Shown here piece after piece: positions 34,362-44,944 of a DNA stretch of 64,000 nt (positions within the stretch are counted from its first letter, which is position 1; each line of letters opens with the position of its first letter). The notes under the pieces were generated by a model. That model saw only the letters and a program-made list of their open reading frames with translations, had not been told where the DNA came from and did not search any database. The translations under genes and the position numbers were made by a program. The DNA comes from Sesamum alatum. Its lineage: Eukaryota; Streptophyta; Magnoliopsida; Lamiales; Pedaliaceae. Location: positions 13,983,866-14,047,865 of the forward strand of contig JACGWO010000011.1 in the NCBI GenBank assembly GCA_034509735.1. Direction: 5' to 3'.

Positions 34362-34889
34362 ATGATCATGCACCTAATCCCCCAAATGATCAACCCCTGT
34401 CGTGGCCTAATCCTCACCATCTTCGTCATCCTCGTCTTCGTCTTCACCACCGACGCAGCCACTAAGCCGCCTTCCGACGCGCAACAGTTCTTGTCCGTGC
34501 AAAATGCAGCACGGGCGGCATTGAAGCTGCCACCATTGGTGTGGGACCAAAAAATAGCCCGATACGCTGCCTGGTACGCGAACCAGAGATGGGCCGACTG
34601 CGAGCTGGAGCACTCGAATGGGCCGTATGGAGAGAATATCTTCTGGGGGAGCGGCAACCGGTGGACGGCCGCTCAGGCGGCGGCAGCGTGGGTGTCGGAG
34701 CGGCGGGGGTACAACTACTGGTCGAATTCGTGTGGTTATGGGCAAGAATGTGGGCATTATACGCAGATTGTGTGGAGGGAGACGCGGAGAATGGGGTGCG
34801 CAAGAGTGGTGTGTTATGGTGGGAAGGGAGTTTTCATGATATGTAATTATGATCCGCCAGGGAATTACATTGGAGAGAGGCCTTATTGA
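34362..34889 (+). CDS. PR-1-like secreted CAP-domain protein
   Basis: Intact single-exon gene of 175 codons, the usual PR-1 size. Residues about 14-33 (RGLILTIFVILVFVFTTDAA) form a secretion signal. The CAP domain follows, with HSN (84-86) and PYGEN (88-92), GHYTQIVW (131-138) and the C-terminal CNYDPPGNYIGERPY. His84, Glu91 and His132 match the conserved CAP cavity residues, and six Cys (80, 124, 130, 146, 151, 161) suit the three disulfides of the family. The last 11 residues resemble the CAPE signalling peptide of plant PR-1 proteins. The protein should act outside the cell or in the vacuole in pathogen responses. Met1 is used as the start; Met3 and Met9 are alternatives. Its two flanks carry copies of the same ~180-bp repeat. 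Confidence 0.9.
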   Translation: MIMHLIPQMINPCRGLILTIFVILVFVFTTDAATKPPSDAQQFLSVQNAARAALKLPPLVWDQKIARYAAWYANQRWADCELEHSNGPYGENIFWGSGNRWTAAQAAAAWVSERRGYNYWSNSCGYGQECGHYTQIVWRETRRMGCARVVCYGGKGVFMICNYDPPGNYIGERPY

Positions 34890-34899
34890 CGGGACAGAA

Positions 34900-35075
34900 A
34901 ATTCTAACTCAAATCGAGTTTGGTCAGAACTGAACTAATTATACGACGAGCGCAATACACTTGTCATATGAATGATGTACAGTTCTGGGAAAATGACCAA
35001 TCACATGATAAGCATATCACATTTACTGTATGATTGATTTGGTTTGATCAAACCTGATTCGGTAAGAATTTTTCA
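34900..35075 (+). repeat. direct repeat flanking PR-1, right copy
   Basis: Begins 11 bp after the PR-1 stop codon and matches 33584-34106 (minus the MITE) in the same orientation, by eye at roughly 70-75%. It therefore forms most of the PR-1 3' UTR. No terminal motif of a known transposon superfamily was seen. Confidence 0.6.
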
Positions 35076-35137
35076 GGGAATTATTTTGGATTTTGAAATG
35101 TATGAATTAATTGATAGCATTTTGATGGATCTGCATT

Positions 35138-35143
35138 AATAAA
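35138..35143 (+). terminator. poly(A) signal of PR-1
   Basis: AATAAA about 250 nt after the stop codon, in an AT-rich setting. It is the first canonical signal downstream and probably directs cleavage of the PR-1 transcript. Confidence 0.4.
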
Positions 35144-35639
35144 TTTGAGAATAATGTTGTCGGAGATTTTTCAGAAGGTTTGTTGGTGGGAGTGGGAATT
35201 AAGACAGTGTTATGATTAATTTTGTACTAGAATGTGAATGTTAATTTGTCTTAATTAGACATATGCAAATCCTGTAAGTAAGAGCTGATTGATCAGTTGA
35301 AGAAGTGTTGTTTATACTCTCTTTTGCTCCTCAGTACTTCTATGACCGAATAACTTGTCAATAGTTCAGTCTGTCACTCTGTAAATGTATGCTACAGCAT
35401 TAGGATAGCTACACCACCTTAATTACTATAAAAAGAAAAAGACCGTTTTAGCGACGGAATTGGCAACGTTATTTCCATTGGGTTATCGTTGTTTGTTTTT
35501 TAATTTTGGACGAAATTAATAACGATTTTTTGTCTAATGCAAGACCACCACAAAAGGTGAAGTCGAAAAATATTACCGATGACATTTCAATGGAGAAGAC
35601 CTTCGCGGGAATGTTTGCAATGGAATTTCGACGATTATA
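35144..35639. other. spacer, possible outer transposon
   Basis: No gene. The part 35440-35639 contains GCGACGGAATT- and GCAATGGAATTTCGACG-type motifs that reappear after the MITE (36615-36770: GCGACGGATTTT and GCATGGAATTCGATGG). This suggests an outer element into which the MITE inserted. Confidence 0.35.
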
Positions 35640-36621
35640 CTCTTTAGAAAAAGTTTAATAATTAACCATGGTTAAAAATAAATATGCACAGTGAATAATT
35701 GTTGTAGTTGGCCCAAGACCCAAATAGGCCCAAACAAGCCTGGAAGGCCCAAGATGGAATTCGGTAGGCCCAACCCACAAGTCCTCGCCCGACTCGGTTT
35801 GTGGTTCCTGATATATACCACTAAACCTAATCCTAATTCTATTTTTGTCCACTGATACTCTGCGCCTCTTTTGATTCTTCTTCTTTCCAAATCTGATTCT
35901 CCTTCCTTACGATCTGTCTTCTTTCTTCCTTTCTTGCTCGGATTATCTAACCCTATAAAATGGCACCCCCTTCTAGCCCTTTGTACGACAGATATTCAGC
36001 TTCCCCTTCTCCCTTTGAGAACTCTGATATACTACTTCGTGTGATATGTTGGTGGTGTTGTTGGTTGTGGTTGGGTTGGCTGTTGTGATTCATTCACACC
36101 GATTTGGTCTTGGTGCAACCGGCTGTAGAGTGCCAACCTTTGTGGCTGTGATAGCTCGCTCCGGATCTTGACTCCCTGAGCCTGTTCTTGCTGAATCTGT
36201 TCATCTATTATTTTTACTCTTTCTGTAGTGATTGTTACTTACTGATTACATTTTCTTATTCCCCATAATGGTTTGTAATTAAGGGTTTAATACCCACTCT
36301 CCTTTTGTAATTTGTTTAACACTTGTAATTCTTGGTGATCCATTGGTGGTGTGTCCACCCAACAATAGTCATTCACCATGGTCATACAACGACTATTGAC
36401 TGTGGTATTTATGAGTGTGGCTAAAACATTTGACATGGCTAAAAATGTCAAAAACATTTGCTATGGCTCATAACCATGACAAAAAGGGTTTTCATGGTTT
36501 ATAATCTAGGTTTTTGCAACGATTTTTTATTAATCATGGTTAATAATAATTATTTACCATGATTATAGTCCGTAGCCAATAAATTTATAATCAATAGTGA
36601 ATTTTCTTCTAATGATTTAAG
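35640..36621 (-). mobile_element. CACTA-type MITE split by a solo LTR
   Basis: The two parts, 35640-35699 and 36365-36621, together align along their whole length with the MITE at 51905-52222 in opposite orientation. Shared internal motifs are TAACCATGGTTAAAAATAAA, GTGAATA, GAGTGTGGCTAAAACATTTG and AATCTAGGTTTTTGCAACG. The terminal CACTA motif is worn at both ends (TCTTTAG and CTTCTAATG). Non-coding. Confidence 0.65.
35700..36364 (+). mobile_element. solo LTR (665 bp)
   Basis: Starts TGTTGTAGTTGGCCC and ends TCCACCCAACA, with short inverted ends TGTTG/CAACA. Flanking 5-bp sequences ATAAT (35695-35699) and ATAGT (36365-36369) match at four of five bases. It has a TATA-like CCCTATAAAATGG at about 35952-35964. 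It sits inside the MITE and is thus younger than it. No coding domain. Confidence 0.7.
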
Positions 36622-36876
36622 CAGTCGGAACCTCCATCGAGGAGACGGAAGTTAAATGCTTGGTTTCTGACGGATGTATGGACAAAATTTGGGATGAATT
36701 GTTTAAGTAATGACATTTTTTTGCGACGGATTTTTTTTTATGAATACTGCATGGAATTCGATGGTTCAAGCTCTATAATGTATACAACATTATCAAGATA
36801 GCTCTATTATATATCTAATTCTTACGGTAGTCGAGTGATTCCAAACTTTTAGTATAAAATAGTTGATTTTTTCTTG

Positions 36877-37155
36877 CACAATAAATAAATTTTTTGATAA
36901 TTCTATACTATTTACCACGATTAAACAAAATTAATGTGAAAAATTAAATTTTAATCATGGTTTAGCAAATTTTCCACGGGTTTAGCTATTCCAGCCAAAA
37001 CATTTGCCACAATTTTTAACTACGGCTAATGTTTTGACCTCACTTGTGGAAACAACGACTAATGATTATAATGCAGCTGTGATTAATTTGTATTTGTCAT
37101 GCTTTTTTTCTTTTTTTATGTAGTAATCAACTATAATAAAAAATTATATTTTTTT
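36877..37155 (+). mobile_element. CACTA-type MITE, worn copy
   Basis: Aligns by eye with the intact MITE at 44617-44941. Shared motifs are AAACAAAATTAATGTGAAAA (here) and AAACAAAATCAATGTGAAAA (there), GCCAAAACATTTG, TTTTGACCTCA or TTTGGCCTCA, AAACAACGACTAAT and the T-rich right end. Terminal CACTA motifs are not intact. Confidence 0.5.
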
Positions 37156-37363
37156 AATATATATATATATATATAAATATTTTTGAGTGATTTGATAAAT
37201 TTGCAAATTCAATTTATTATTTTTCCATTTGTAGAAAATATTTAATGGTACTCGTTTGCTAGTCTACTTTGTTTACTTTGAATTAATGTTTGTGTTGGTT
37301 ATTCAGGTGAGATGTATCAGTTATGAGAAGTGCACCAATATTGTTGCCCTCCATTGTTAAGCA

Positions 37364-37806
37364 CTAGACATCATGGCACGCAGTACCTACGTGCATATTT
37401 TTAATAATATTTTTATTTTATTAAAACTCATAATTTGTTCTTGTATATTAAAACTTTTTATTATCTTACAATCTCACATATAAAAAGCTATTAGATAATT
37501 TTTTCTAACGCGTTAATTATCAATAAATATTTTACTCAAATTAAATTAAAAATTAAAAATTTTCCCAATATTTGTTATTTCTATTTCAATCAACAATAAG
37601 TTTAAACAAAATGAGAGTAAATTTAATTTTTTTGAGTACATTAATTGCATGGAATTAATTTTTTTTAAAAAAAACTTGATTGAGTAGTTAATTCAATATG
37701 AGTGGGGAAGTTGAAGGGCATTTTTGGTATTGTAATAATTTAGTGTAGTGATATCAAAACTACCACTTTGAGTGTATAAACCCTCTTTCCTTTATAATAG
37801 TATAGA
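37364..37806 (-). mobile_element. non-autonomous Helitron-like element
   Basis: On the minus strand it starts at 37806 with TCTATACTATTATAAAGG, preceded by a host A. It ends with the hairpin GCACGTAGGTACTGCGTGCC, a short gap and TCTAG before a host T (left border 37364). This is the cleanest Helitron terminus in the window: hairpin, then about 8 nt, then CTAG|T. About 440 bp, non-coding. Confidence 0.65.
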
Positions 37807-37947
37807 TAAAAAAGTAAAAATAAAAGAAAATTCAAGACAACTCAATGAGTATAGTTGTTGATATCACATATATTGCCAGAAAACTGAAAAATAGTGGAAT
37901 TTTCACCAACTATTTTTGTCAACTGGATTGAACAATTATGATATAGC

Positions 37948-39777
37948 GGGTAAAATACATTTTTTATCTCATAAGTGGACCTATTTTAATTAATTTTGGT
38001 CTCGTATTGTGAGAAATTCACGCATTACATCCTATATGTCCATTTTTTTGGATTAAATATGATTTTCGTCCTGTATATTTTATATTTTGGTATTTTAGTC
38101 ATTTATCTTTCTAGGATAGCAAATCGGTTCTGTAATTTTTAAATTTTTTGCTATTTTGGTCCTTCAGTCGCCGGAGTTTGCAAATATTGCCTGTTTTTTT
38201 TTAATTTGGGGCTTTTGATCCCATTGGTCAATTTAATCAACCAAAATCACGAAAAATTATAGGTTACAGGACCTATTTGCTACACTAGAAAGATAAAGGA
38301 CTAAAACACCAAAATATAAAAGATATAGGATCTAAATTTGGTTTCATGTTGGCAGTAATTTGACCAATGGGAACGAAAGTCCCAAATTAAAAATATTTTT
38401 CGATAACATTTACAAACTCTGGTGATTGAAGGACCAAAGTTGCGAAAAGTTAAAAAGTTTCATGACCAATTTGCTAACCTAGAAAGATAAAGGACTAAAA
38501 CGCCAAAAGACAAAAGATACAGGACCAAAAATTCATTTAAGCATTTTTTTTTTCCTAATTTCAGGACCAAAAGGGGCTTCCATTAATTGGTAAAGGTAGA
38601 ATCACGTGACTCGCACACCTCTGTTAAAATTCGAGGGGTAAATTACATTTTTGGTCCTATAAGTGAACATGTTTTCAATTTTGGTCTCATACTGTGGGAG
38701 TTCACACATTATAACCTATATATCCTTTTTTTTTTTTTTTTTCAATTTCAGGACCAAAAGGCGTTTTTCATTAATTGCTAATGGAAAAATGAAGATTACA
38801 TATCCTTTTATAGCCTCTAATATTGCCAAAAAAATGAGAAAATTAGGGCATAATGAACATTTATCTCCACCACAAACAAAACATATCCTAACAAACAATG
38901 AGAAAATTTCAACCAATGCAATATTTAAACAACACCACAAGTTATGAAATAACAAAAAGATAAATTAAAATAGTTTGTGTTTGTTGCATCTGTGAAATCT
39001 TGTCCTCTTCATTTTTATTTTTTATTTTTGTTAAAAGTAAATTTCATTAATGTAAAAAAAGGGTGTTGTCCTCTATTCTATTTAACCTTCTAATTAATCA
39101 GGTATGATAACCCTTGCTCTTGCACACATTGGTGGGACCTCCCGAGTAAAAAAAAAAAATCACATCCACTTTTTTTATTCGAACACCCAAAAAACCTTCT
39201 ACCTGGGTTAATTGTTGTCGGTCCACGAGGTTATAAAACTTGTAATCCTTCTATAATTGCAAAACACTTCATCCTTTGCAATTATGTTTAATTTTTCATT
39301 CCTACTAATTGGAAGAAAAGGAAAGAAATAAGTTTTTATAAGAGGAAGAAGAAAGAAGAATGATTTCCCTCATTGTTTGTCAGGATATGTTTTGTTCGTT
39401 GTGATGATGAATGTTCATTATACCCTTAATTTTTTCAATTTCAGGAATATTAGACTATAAATTAGGAAATGTAATATTCATTTTGCCATTAGCAAATTAA
39501 TGAAAAGTCCTTTTTGGTCCTGAAATTAGAAAAAATAATGAACATATAAGATGTAATATGTGAATTCCCACTATATGGGACCAAAATTGAAACGAGCCCA
39601 CTTATGGGACCAAAAATGTAATTTACCCCGAGCAATTTAACAGAGGCGCGCAAGTCACGAGGATTCTTCCGTTAGCAATTAACGAAAAGCTTCTTTTGGT
39701 CCTAAAATTAAAAAAGAAAATGGACATATAAGATGTAATGTTTGAATTCCCGATGAGACTAAAAATATATTTTACCC
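37948..39777. mobile_element. large Mutator-like foldback element (1.8 kb)
   Basis: Perfect 9-bp direct repeats TGATATAGC lie at 37939-37947 and 39778-39786. The ends are inverted: GGGTAAAATACATTTTTTATC on the left, and on the right GGGTAAAATATATTTTTAGTC on the minus strand (first 20 bases compared). The inverted arms are several hundred bp long and repeat the motifs TTTTTGGTCC, TTCAGGACCAAAAG and TTAATTGCTAA. The left arm is split by a second palindromic element (38050-38541). The centre, about 38950-39370, is not palindromic. No transposase ORF. Mutator-like elements are known for 9-bp duplications. Confidence 0.75.
38050..38541. mobile_element. nested Mutator-like foldback MITE (492 bp)
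   Basis: Inserted in the left arm of the 37948-39777 element. The arms pair along most of the length: GGATTAAATATGATTTTCGT on the left with AGGACCAAAAATTCATTTAAG on the right end, and TAGTCATTTATCTTTCTAGG (left) with CTAGAAAGATAAAGGACTAA (right). Flanking CATTTTTTT repeats (38041-38049 and 38542-38550) are identical, but are low-complexity and so weaker evidence. Confidence 0.6.
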
Positions 39778-39786
39778 TGATATAGC

Positions 39787-40287
39787 TTTATCATGAAGTA
39801 GTCTTTATTTATTTAGGACAAATTAATCAAAATAATAAAGGGCTAAATTTCAGGAAACCGTGACAGCAAGATCACTCTATTGCTTATAATACCCCGTCGT
39901 GTATTTAACTAATGTAGTCTTTAAAATTGATTAGCTAATGTTAATTATGTGATATCCCATTCTATATGAATATGAACTAATAAGATAAATAATATATAAT
40001 CATTAATCGAAAAACTCAAATGCATTAATTGGATATCCTTTTTCAACTAGTTATTTATAGGTGAAATTCGGGATGGACTCAATGGGTTTGGAGATAATTT
40101 TCGCCTCCAACGCGCTAGTAGGCCCGAGACTTGACCCATTCAATGTAATCTCTTCTGCTATTGTTGAAGGATCTTGATTAATTTTAGACACGTTTATCTC
40201 AATTATTGCTATAGAGAAGCCAATGGATCAATGAATTTTTCACCGCAATTTGCATCATAATAAAAACCCCATAATTAATTAACTATA
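39787..40287. other. spacer, no gene recognised
   Basis: AT-rich, with no coding motif. Nothing further could be named between the two Mutator-like elements. Confidence 0.5.
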
Positions 40288-40296
40288 TTAGTCTTT

Positions 40297-41144
40297 TGGC
40301 TTAATTACATTTACTCTTCCGTATATATCGGATAGTGGAATAAGGATCATATATAAAAATGTGACAATTTATATACTGAAATTATATTTTTATAAGCAAT
40401 TAGCAGACTCTACCACTGAATTTTAAAAAGTGATCGGATTTTGCTGACATCGACATTATTAGGGCTTTTTAAATTAGGGGAATTGTTGACTAGGCATAGT
40501 TGAAAAAACCCACGCCAAATAAGCACTGACTGAGAATTGTATTTACTGTCCCGTATATATAGGGTAGTGGACAAATAAGAATTGTATATAAAGGGGTGGC
40601 AAGTTATACCCTGGAATTAAATTTTTTAAGCAATTATAATACTTCGGCCATGGAATTTTAAAAAGTGGCCAAATTTTGATGACATGGACATTTTTAGGGC
40701 TTTTTAAATTAGGGAATTGTTGACTGGGCATAGCTGAAAAAACCCACGCCACATAAGTAATGACTCAACAAAATTCGGCACTTTATAAAATTCGGTGGCC
40801 GGAGTCCTGTAATTGCTTAAAAGACTTTAATTCCAAGGTATAAATTGTCACCCCTTTATATACGGTCCTTATTTTGCCATTACCCCATATATACGGGGCA
40901 GTAAATGCAATTCCCAATCAGCGCTAATGTGGTGTGGTTCAGCTATGCCCAATCAACAATTCGCCCAATTTAAAAAGTACTAAAATAGTCCATGTCAGCA
41001 AAAGCCGCCACTTTTTAAAATTCGGTGATTGGACTCCTATAACTGTTTTAAAAAATTTAATTCTAAGGTGTAAATTGTCACCTCTTTATATATAGTCCTT
41101 ATTTTGCCACCCCATATATATAAGACAATAAATGCAATTAGGCC
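40297..41144. mobile_element. Mutator-like element made of two repeated units in each orientation
   Basis: Ends are inverted (TGGCTTAATTACATTTA at left; GGCCTAATTGCATTTAT at right on the minus strand). 9-bp flanks TTAGTCTTT (40288-40296) and TTAGTCTTC (41145-41153) match at eight of nine bases. Inside, a unit of about 200-250 bp, with CCGTATATAT, TTTTAAAAAGTG, GACATNGACAT and GGAATTGTTGACT landmarks, occurs twice forward (40298-40780) and then twice reversed (40780-41144). No coding sequence. Confidence 0.65.
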
Positions 41145-41153
41145 TTAGTCTTC

Positions 41154-42880
41154 TTACAAATACTTATTTTGAAATTACTATCACTCTTCAAAAGCAAAAA
41201 AGAAAATTAACCTCTAACGGGGTGTCTTCCACAATGCGGGAAGGCGCATCGTGTGATAAGTAGTCCGACAGTAAACAACTACTTCTGCCCGATAGCAACA
41301 ATAATCGAATTCTTGTAGACACCCATACGGGACGCCGACAAGAACAGTAACACGATATCTGATAACATTAAGCAAAATACAGCACAAAGCAGTAAATATT
41401 GCAGTAAATTAAGAACGTCTCGATGGAGGAATAATCAATCGAAGCTTGGTGTAGTGCCAAATCCAATTAATCACAGGACAACATTATTATTATTCTCGAC
41501 CTACCACAAGAATCGTAGGATTGTATGACAACAAAAAGAATGCAAGAATGGTATAACTTTGCAACTCATACATCGATATTAAAGTATGTCATCCAAGTAC
41601 AAGTGTTATCAGTACAACTGGCATTTGTTATTACTAGAAGAGTTTACTGTTACTATCCATAATAGAAAAAGCTACCTCGTAATTGATAAATATATTATAT
41701 TAAATTAAGCTCTGCAACACTTAAATATATAGAAACAACTTAGTCTGGACCTTGCAGCATCATTGTCACGTATTTGCTGTCCGAAAAGAGCAGTCCAACT
41801 GTGCCAACCAGCAACCTAAGGTATTCTTGTAGCTTACTTTCAAGACAACATACTTTCTTCTTTACTCTTTCTTTTCTTTTTAACTTACTGATTGAGGAGA
41901 GAAATCTTTACAAAAATACTAGTGTTGTTATTATTTTAGCTTGGATTCTATTTATGCCATAAATATGGAATAAACTTTCTAAATGGATCAAATACGCTTA
42001 AATTCCTTTTAGAGAAAGACCTATCAAGTAAAAAATAGTTCCGTCTATAGTTCCTGATGCCTTAGTTAGATCGATCGTAAAAGAGAAATGTTTAAGGTCA
42101 TTAGAAATATTATAGTAGCAAAAGTTGTATCTGGGGTATGCAGGACGGATATTTATAAATTTTTCTAACTGTGCGATTTCAAGTGAATCACATATCTGAA
42201 AATGATCAATTGATCATGATGACTCCATACATAATAGGGTTTTGATCAGAATGGGAGTCAGGTAGGAACAACTCAAATAAAATAGCACGGATTTAGACTT
42301 GTTCGCAATAAATTGAGCTGGTGGTATCAGATCTTGATACGAACTTCAGGAAATTATATATGTCCTCACATCAAGTACTAGAAAATTAGATGGCTAGTTG
42401 TTCATCTCATGGGTGAAATAATTCTGGTTTATTAACTCCTGAAGCAAAATAGATTTACATAAAATAATTAAATAAAATATTATTAAATAATCAAGCATAA
42501 CTACAATAGTAAATTAATATAATTATATTTAAAATATGTTACATAAAAATCAAAAGCAACCCAAATTATAAATTGACTAATGACCATGAAATCAACTTCT
42601 TGAAATTCAAACCTGTAAATATAAAAAAATAAACAAACAAACAAAAAGAATAAATCAGACAGTTATGAAATATATCATTAAAATATTTTATTACGGTGAA
42701 CTTAGAAAATAAATGATAAATATAAATTTGGAGAAATTAAATTTCTTTGATAAATAAACTTTGCACTTTTTATTAACTGAAACATAATCATAAATACTTA
42801 CAATTTATTTATGCAAAAGATTCAATCTCTTTAGAAGATAAGAACACTCTTCATACCAATCAACTGGTAAAATAAAATTT
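41154..42880. other. spacer, no gene recognised
   Basis: No open frame with a recognisable motif. The GC-richer part around 41210-41600 may be an old LTR remnant, but neither ends nor a target duplication could be found. Confidence 0.4.
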
Positions 42881-43086
42881 ACCGGACAACTAGAATTTGG
42901 CCTTGGAGAAATTGGTGGTACAGGCACATTACGCGCGGCTTATGAATGAGTTGATGTGGTCTTGCATCATCTTTCTATCATTTTCCTAGCAACATAATTA
43001 TGTCATGCCAAAACTATTAGTATATATGAAATATTAGGCAAAATCACACAATATTATGTGTGTCTCAAAATAGGATTGTTATTTAC

Positions 43087-43647
43087 CTTTTTTTCTAAAA
43101 TTTTAAAATAAGCAGTTTGATTCCGAAACATATATTCGGTTTGTTTGTTAAACAATTTCAAATCGATACCACCGCTGCTATCTTTCACTCTAAGATGAAC
43201 TCGAAACCTGTAATTACAAAATAATTTATTTAACATCAAATAATATAATAAAATGATATAAGTAAATAATATGAAAAACAGTACCTGATAGTTGCATAAA
43301 CAATGTCATTGCATCTAACACAAATTGGTTACCCACGATAAGGTTTGCAACTATTTTCACATAGATTGCATGTTGCGTACCATATATTATCAACATCAAT
43401 TTTCTCAATACGACCAACAATGCGAAAATTTTTTACTTGTGCATTTAAATTCTATAATCATATTAAACTATAATATTTTCTAATATTAGTAAGTAATAAC
43501 AAAATTAAAATTCTTACACTATACCGGAGTCCACAATCACATATCCAAAATCTTTGAGCATTTGAGATTTTTAGTGACCTGAATATTGTAAATCTGCTTG
43601 ATTGAATTAAAGAAACCAATTTTTGTGGGCCACGATATTCATTAAAC
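43087..43647 (-). pseudogene. RPA1-like single-stranded DNA-binding protein, broken
   Basis: Three minus-strand exons can be joined with GT..AG introns that keep the frame: 43518-43647 (RGPQKLVSLIQSSRFTIF), 43285-43451 (FRIVGRIEKIDVDNIWYATC) and 43087-43207 (RFRVHLRVKDSSGGIDLKLF). This matches the C-terminal OB fold of the RPA large subunit, with its zinc finger (CNLC...CVRC) and the RVHLRVKD..G strand. A TAA at 43329-43331 interrupts the zinc finger. Exons may continue on both sides (for example GAAAATGATAG near 42985) but are not certain. It may be a dead host RPA1 paralogue or cargo of a Helitron, some of which carry RPA-like genes. Confidence 0.55.
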
Positions 43648-43950
43648 CTTCAAAATTTGAAGTGCAAATTATAAAAAATGATAAGAAGTTCCAACATAGT
43701 AACATTTTTATGTGCAGTTTCCCTCACCAAGTCCTCAGATGATCTGTAAACTTTATTTGTAGTTTGATATACAATTTGCTAAACTTATGTGTATATATAG
43801 ATGGACATGCAAATAATACAACTAACATTAGAAAAAGAATAATTACATTTAGTATTTGGTTTAAATAAACATATTTACCTTCAAATATATATATTGATAG
43901 AATAGATGGATATATTATTTTAAATATATAAATATTCTAGTATTTTTTAA

Positions 43951-44201
43951 GAGATAATTATATTTACTTCCCTGACCCATGACATGTTTACATAAAATAT
44001 CCCCATCTTTTGAATAATTACATGTAGACCTATCAGAAACGTCAGCATCATTTACACACACCGCCCTATTTTTTTGAAAAATTATACATATTATTACACA
44101 AACTACTCTTATTTTTTTTGCTACTAGGAATGGTTTCTGCAATTAAACAAAAAGTATAAATAATTTGTGTAAACAAACTATAGTTCAGGAGTATAATATC
44201 C
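43951..44201. mobile_element. worn Mutator-like MITE, same family as 54688-54941
   Basis: Starts GAGATAATTATATTTAC and ends GTATAATATCC, worn versions of the GGGATAATTACATTTAT ends. The inner motifs TTTTTTGAAAAATTA, GGAATGGTTTCTGCAATTA and ATTTGTGTAAACAAACTAT match the intact copy (GGATGGTTTCTGTAATTA and ATTTGTGTAAATGAACTAT). Flanks no longer show a clear 9-bp repeat. Confidence 0.5.
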
Positions 44202-44616
44202 TTTTTTCTTATAGTATTGTACACTTTGTGCATTGTTGCGCAAATTGGATCCGATTTAACTAATAGAATGAGCACACGAACACATTTATATAAATAGGGT
44301 TGGGAGAATGTTAGCCTGTACCTTCAATACAGAAGGTCTTTTTGCAAGTTTCGCAAAATATAAGGGGCAATTTGTGCAATTACTTTTATAAAAAAAACGA
44401 CATTAGTCTAGTTCTGAAACAGGTTATACTGGTACGATGAATGCTTTATAATTAAAGATGACAAATAGGGCGGATAGAATCGGACACGTCTCAGACCCGT
44501 TCCGTTTAATTTATTGAGTTCGGGTTTAGGGATGAGTTTTGATTTACAAACCCGACTAGGTTTCGGACAGATCGTGAGTCTTCTCCAATATACGTCCAAG
44601 ATCATCTGGGAACTGT
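44202..44616. other. short spacer between MITEs
   Basis: No gene. The part from 44455 carries CCCGTTCCG and GGGTTTAGGGATGAG motifs that recur after the following MITE (about 45100-45290, e.g. GGGTTTGAGATGAG and CCCATCCCTATTT). It is probably one half of an older element split by the MITE. Confidence 0.35.
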
Positions 44617-44941
44617 CACTATAAAAGAAAAATTAATTTTTTCCGATATTATAAATGACCACGTTTAAAAGTTATAGTAAATCAATACTATTAACTATGG
44701 TCAAACAAAATCAATGTGAAAATTTAAAATTGTTACCCTAGTTAATCAATATCTGCCATGATTTTAGCTTGGCCAAAACATTTGACATAGTTTTAATTAC
44801 GACTAATTTTTTTGGCCTCATTTGCAGAAACAACGACTAATAGCCGTTGCGAAGCCATGGTTAAATTTGCATTTGCCACAATTTTTTTTTTCTTTAGACC
44901 ATAGTAATTAATTATAGTAAAAATTCATGTTTCTTCTAGTG
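44617..44941 (+). mobile_element. CACTA-type MITE (325 bp)
   Basis: Starts CACTATAAAAGAAAAATTAA and ends CATGTTTCTTCTAGTG (CACTAGAAGAAACATG on the minus strand). Flanked by the 3-bp direct repeat TGT (44614-44616 and 44942-44944), the duplication length of CACTA transposons. Non-coding. Related copies: 36877-37155, about 54560-54976, 56045-56323 and 59815-60040. Confidence 0.7.
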
Positions 44942-44944
44942 TGT

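Noticed and set aside
34407..34846. Several ORFs over 70 codons on both strands across PR-1
   Set aside because: They are shadows of the GC-richer PR-1 coding sequence and have no motifs.
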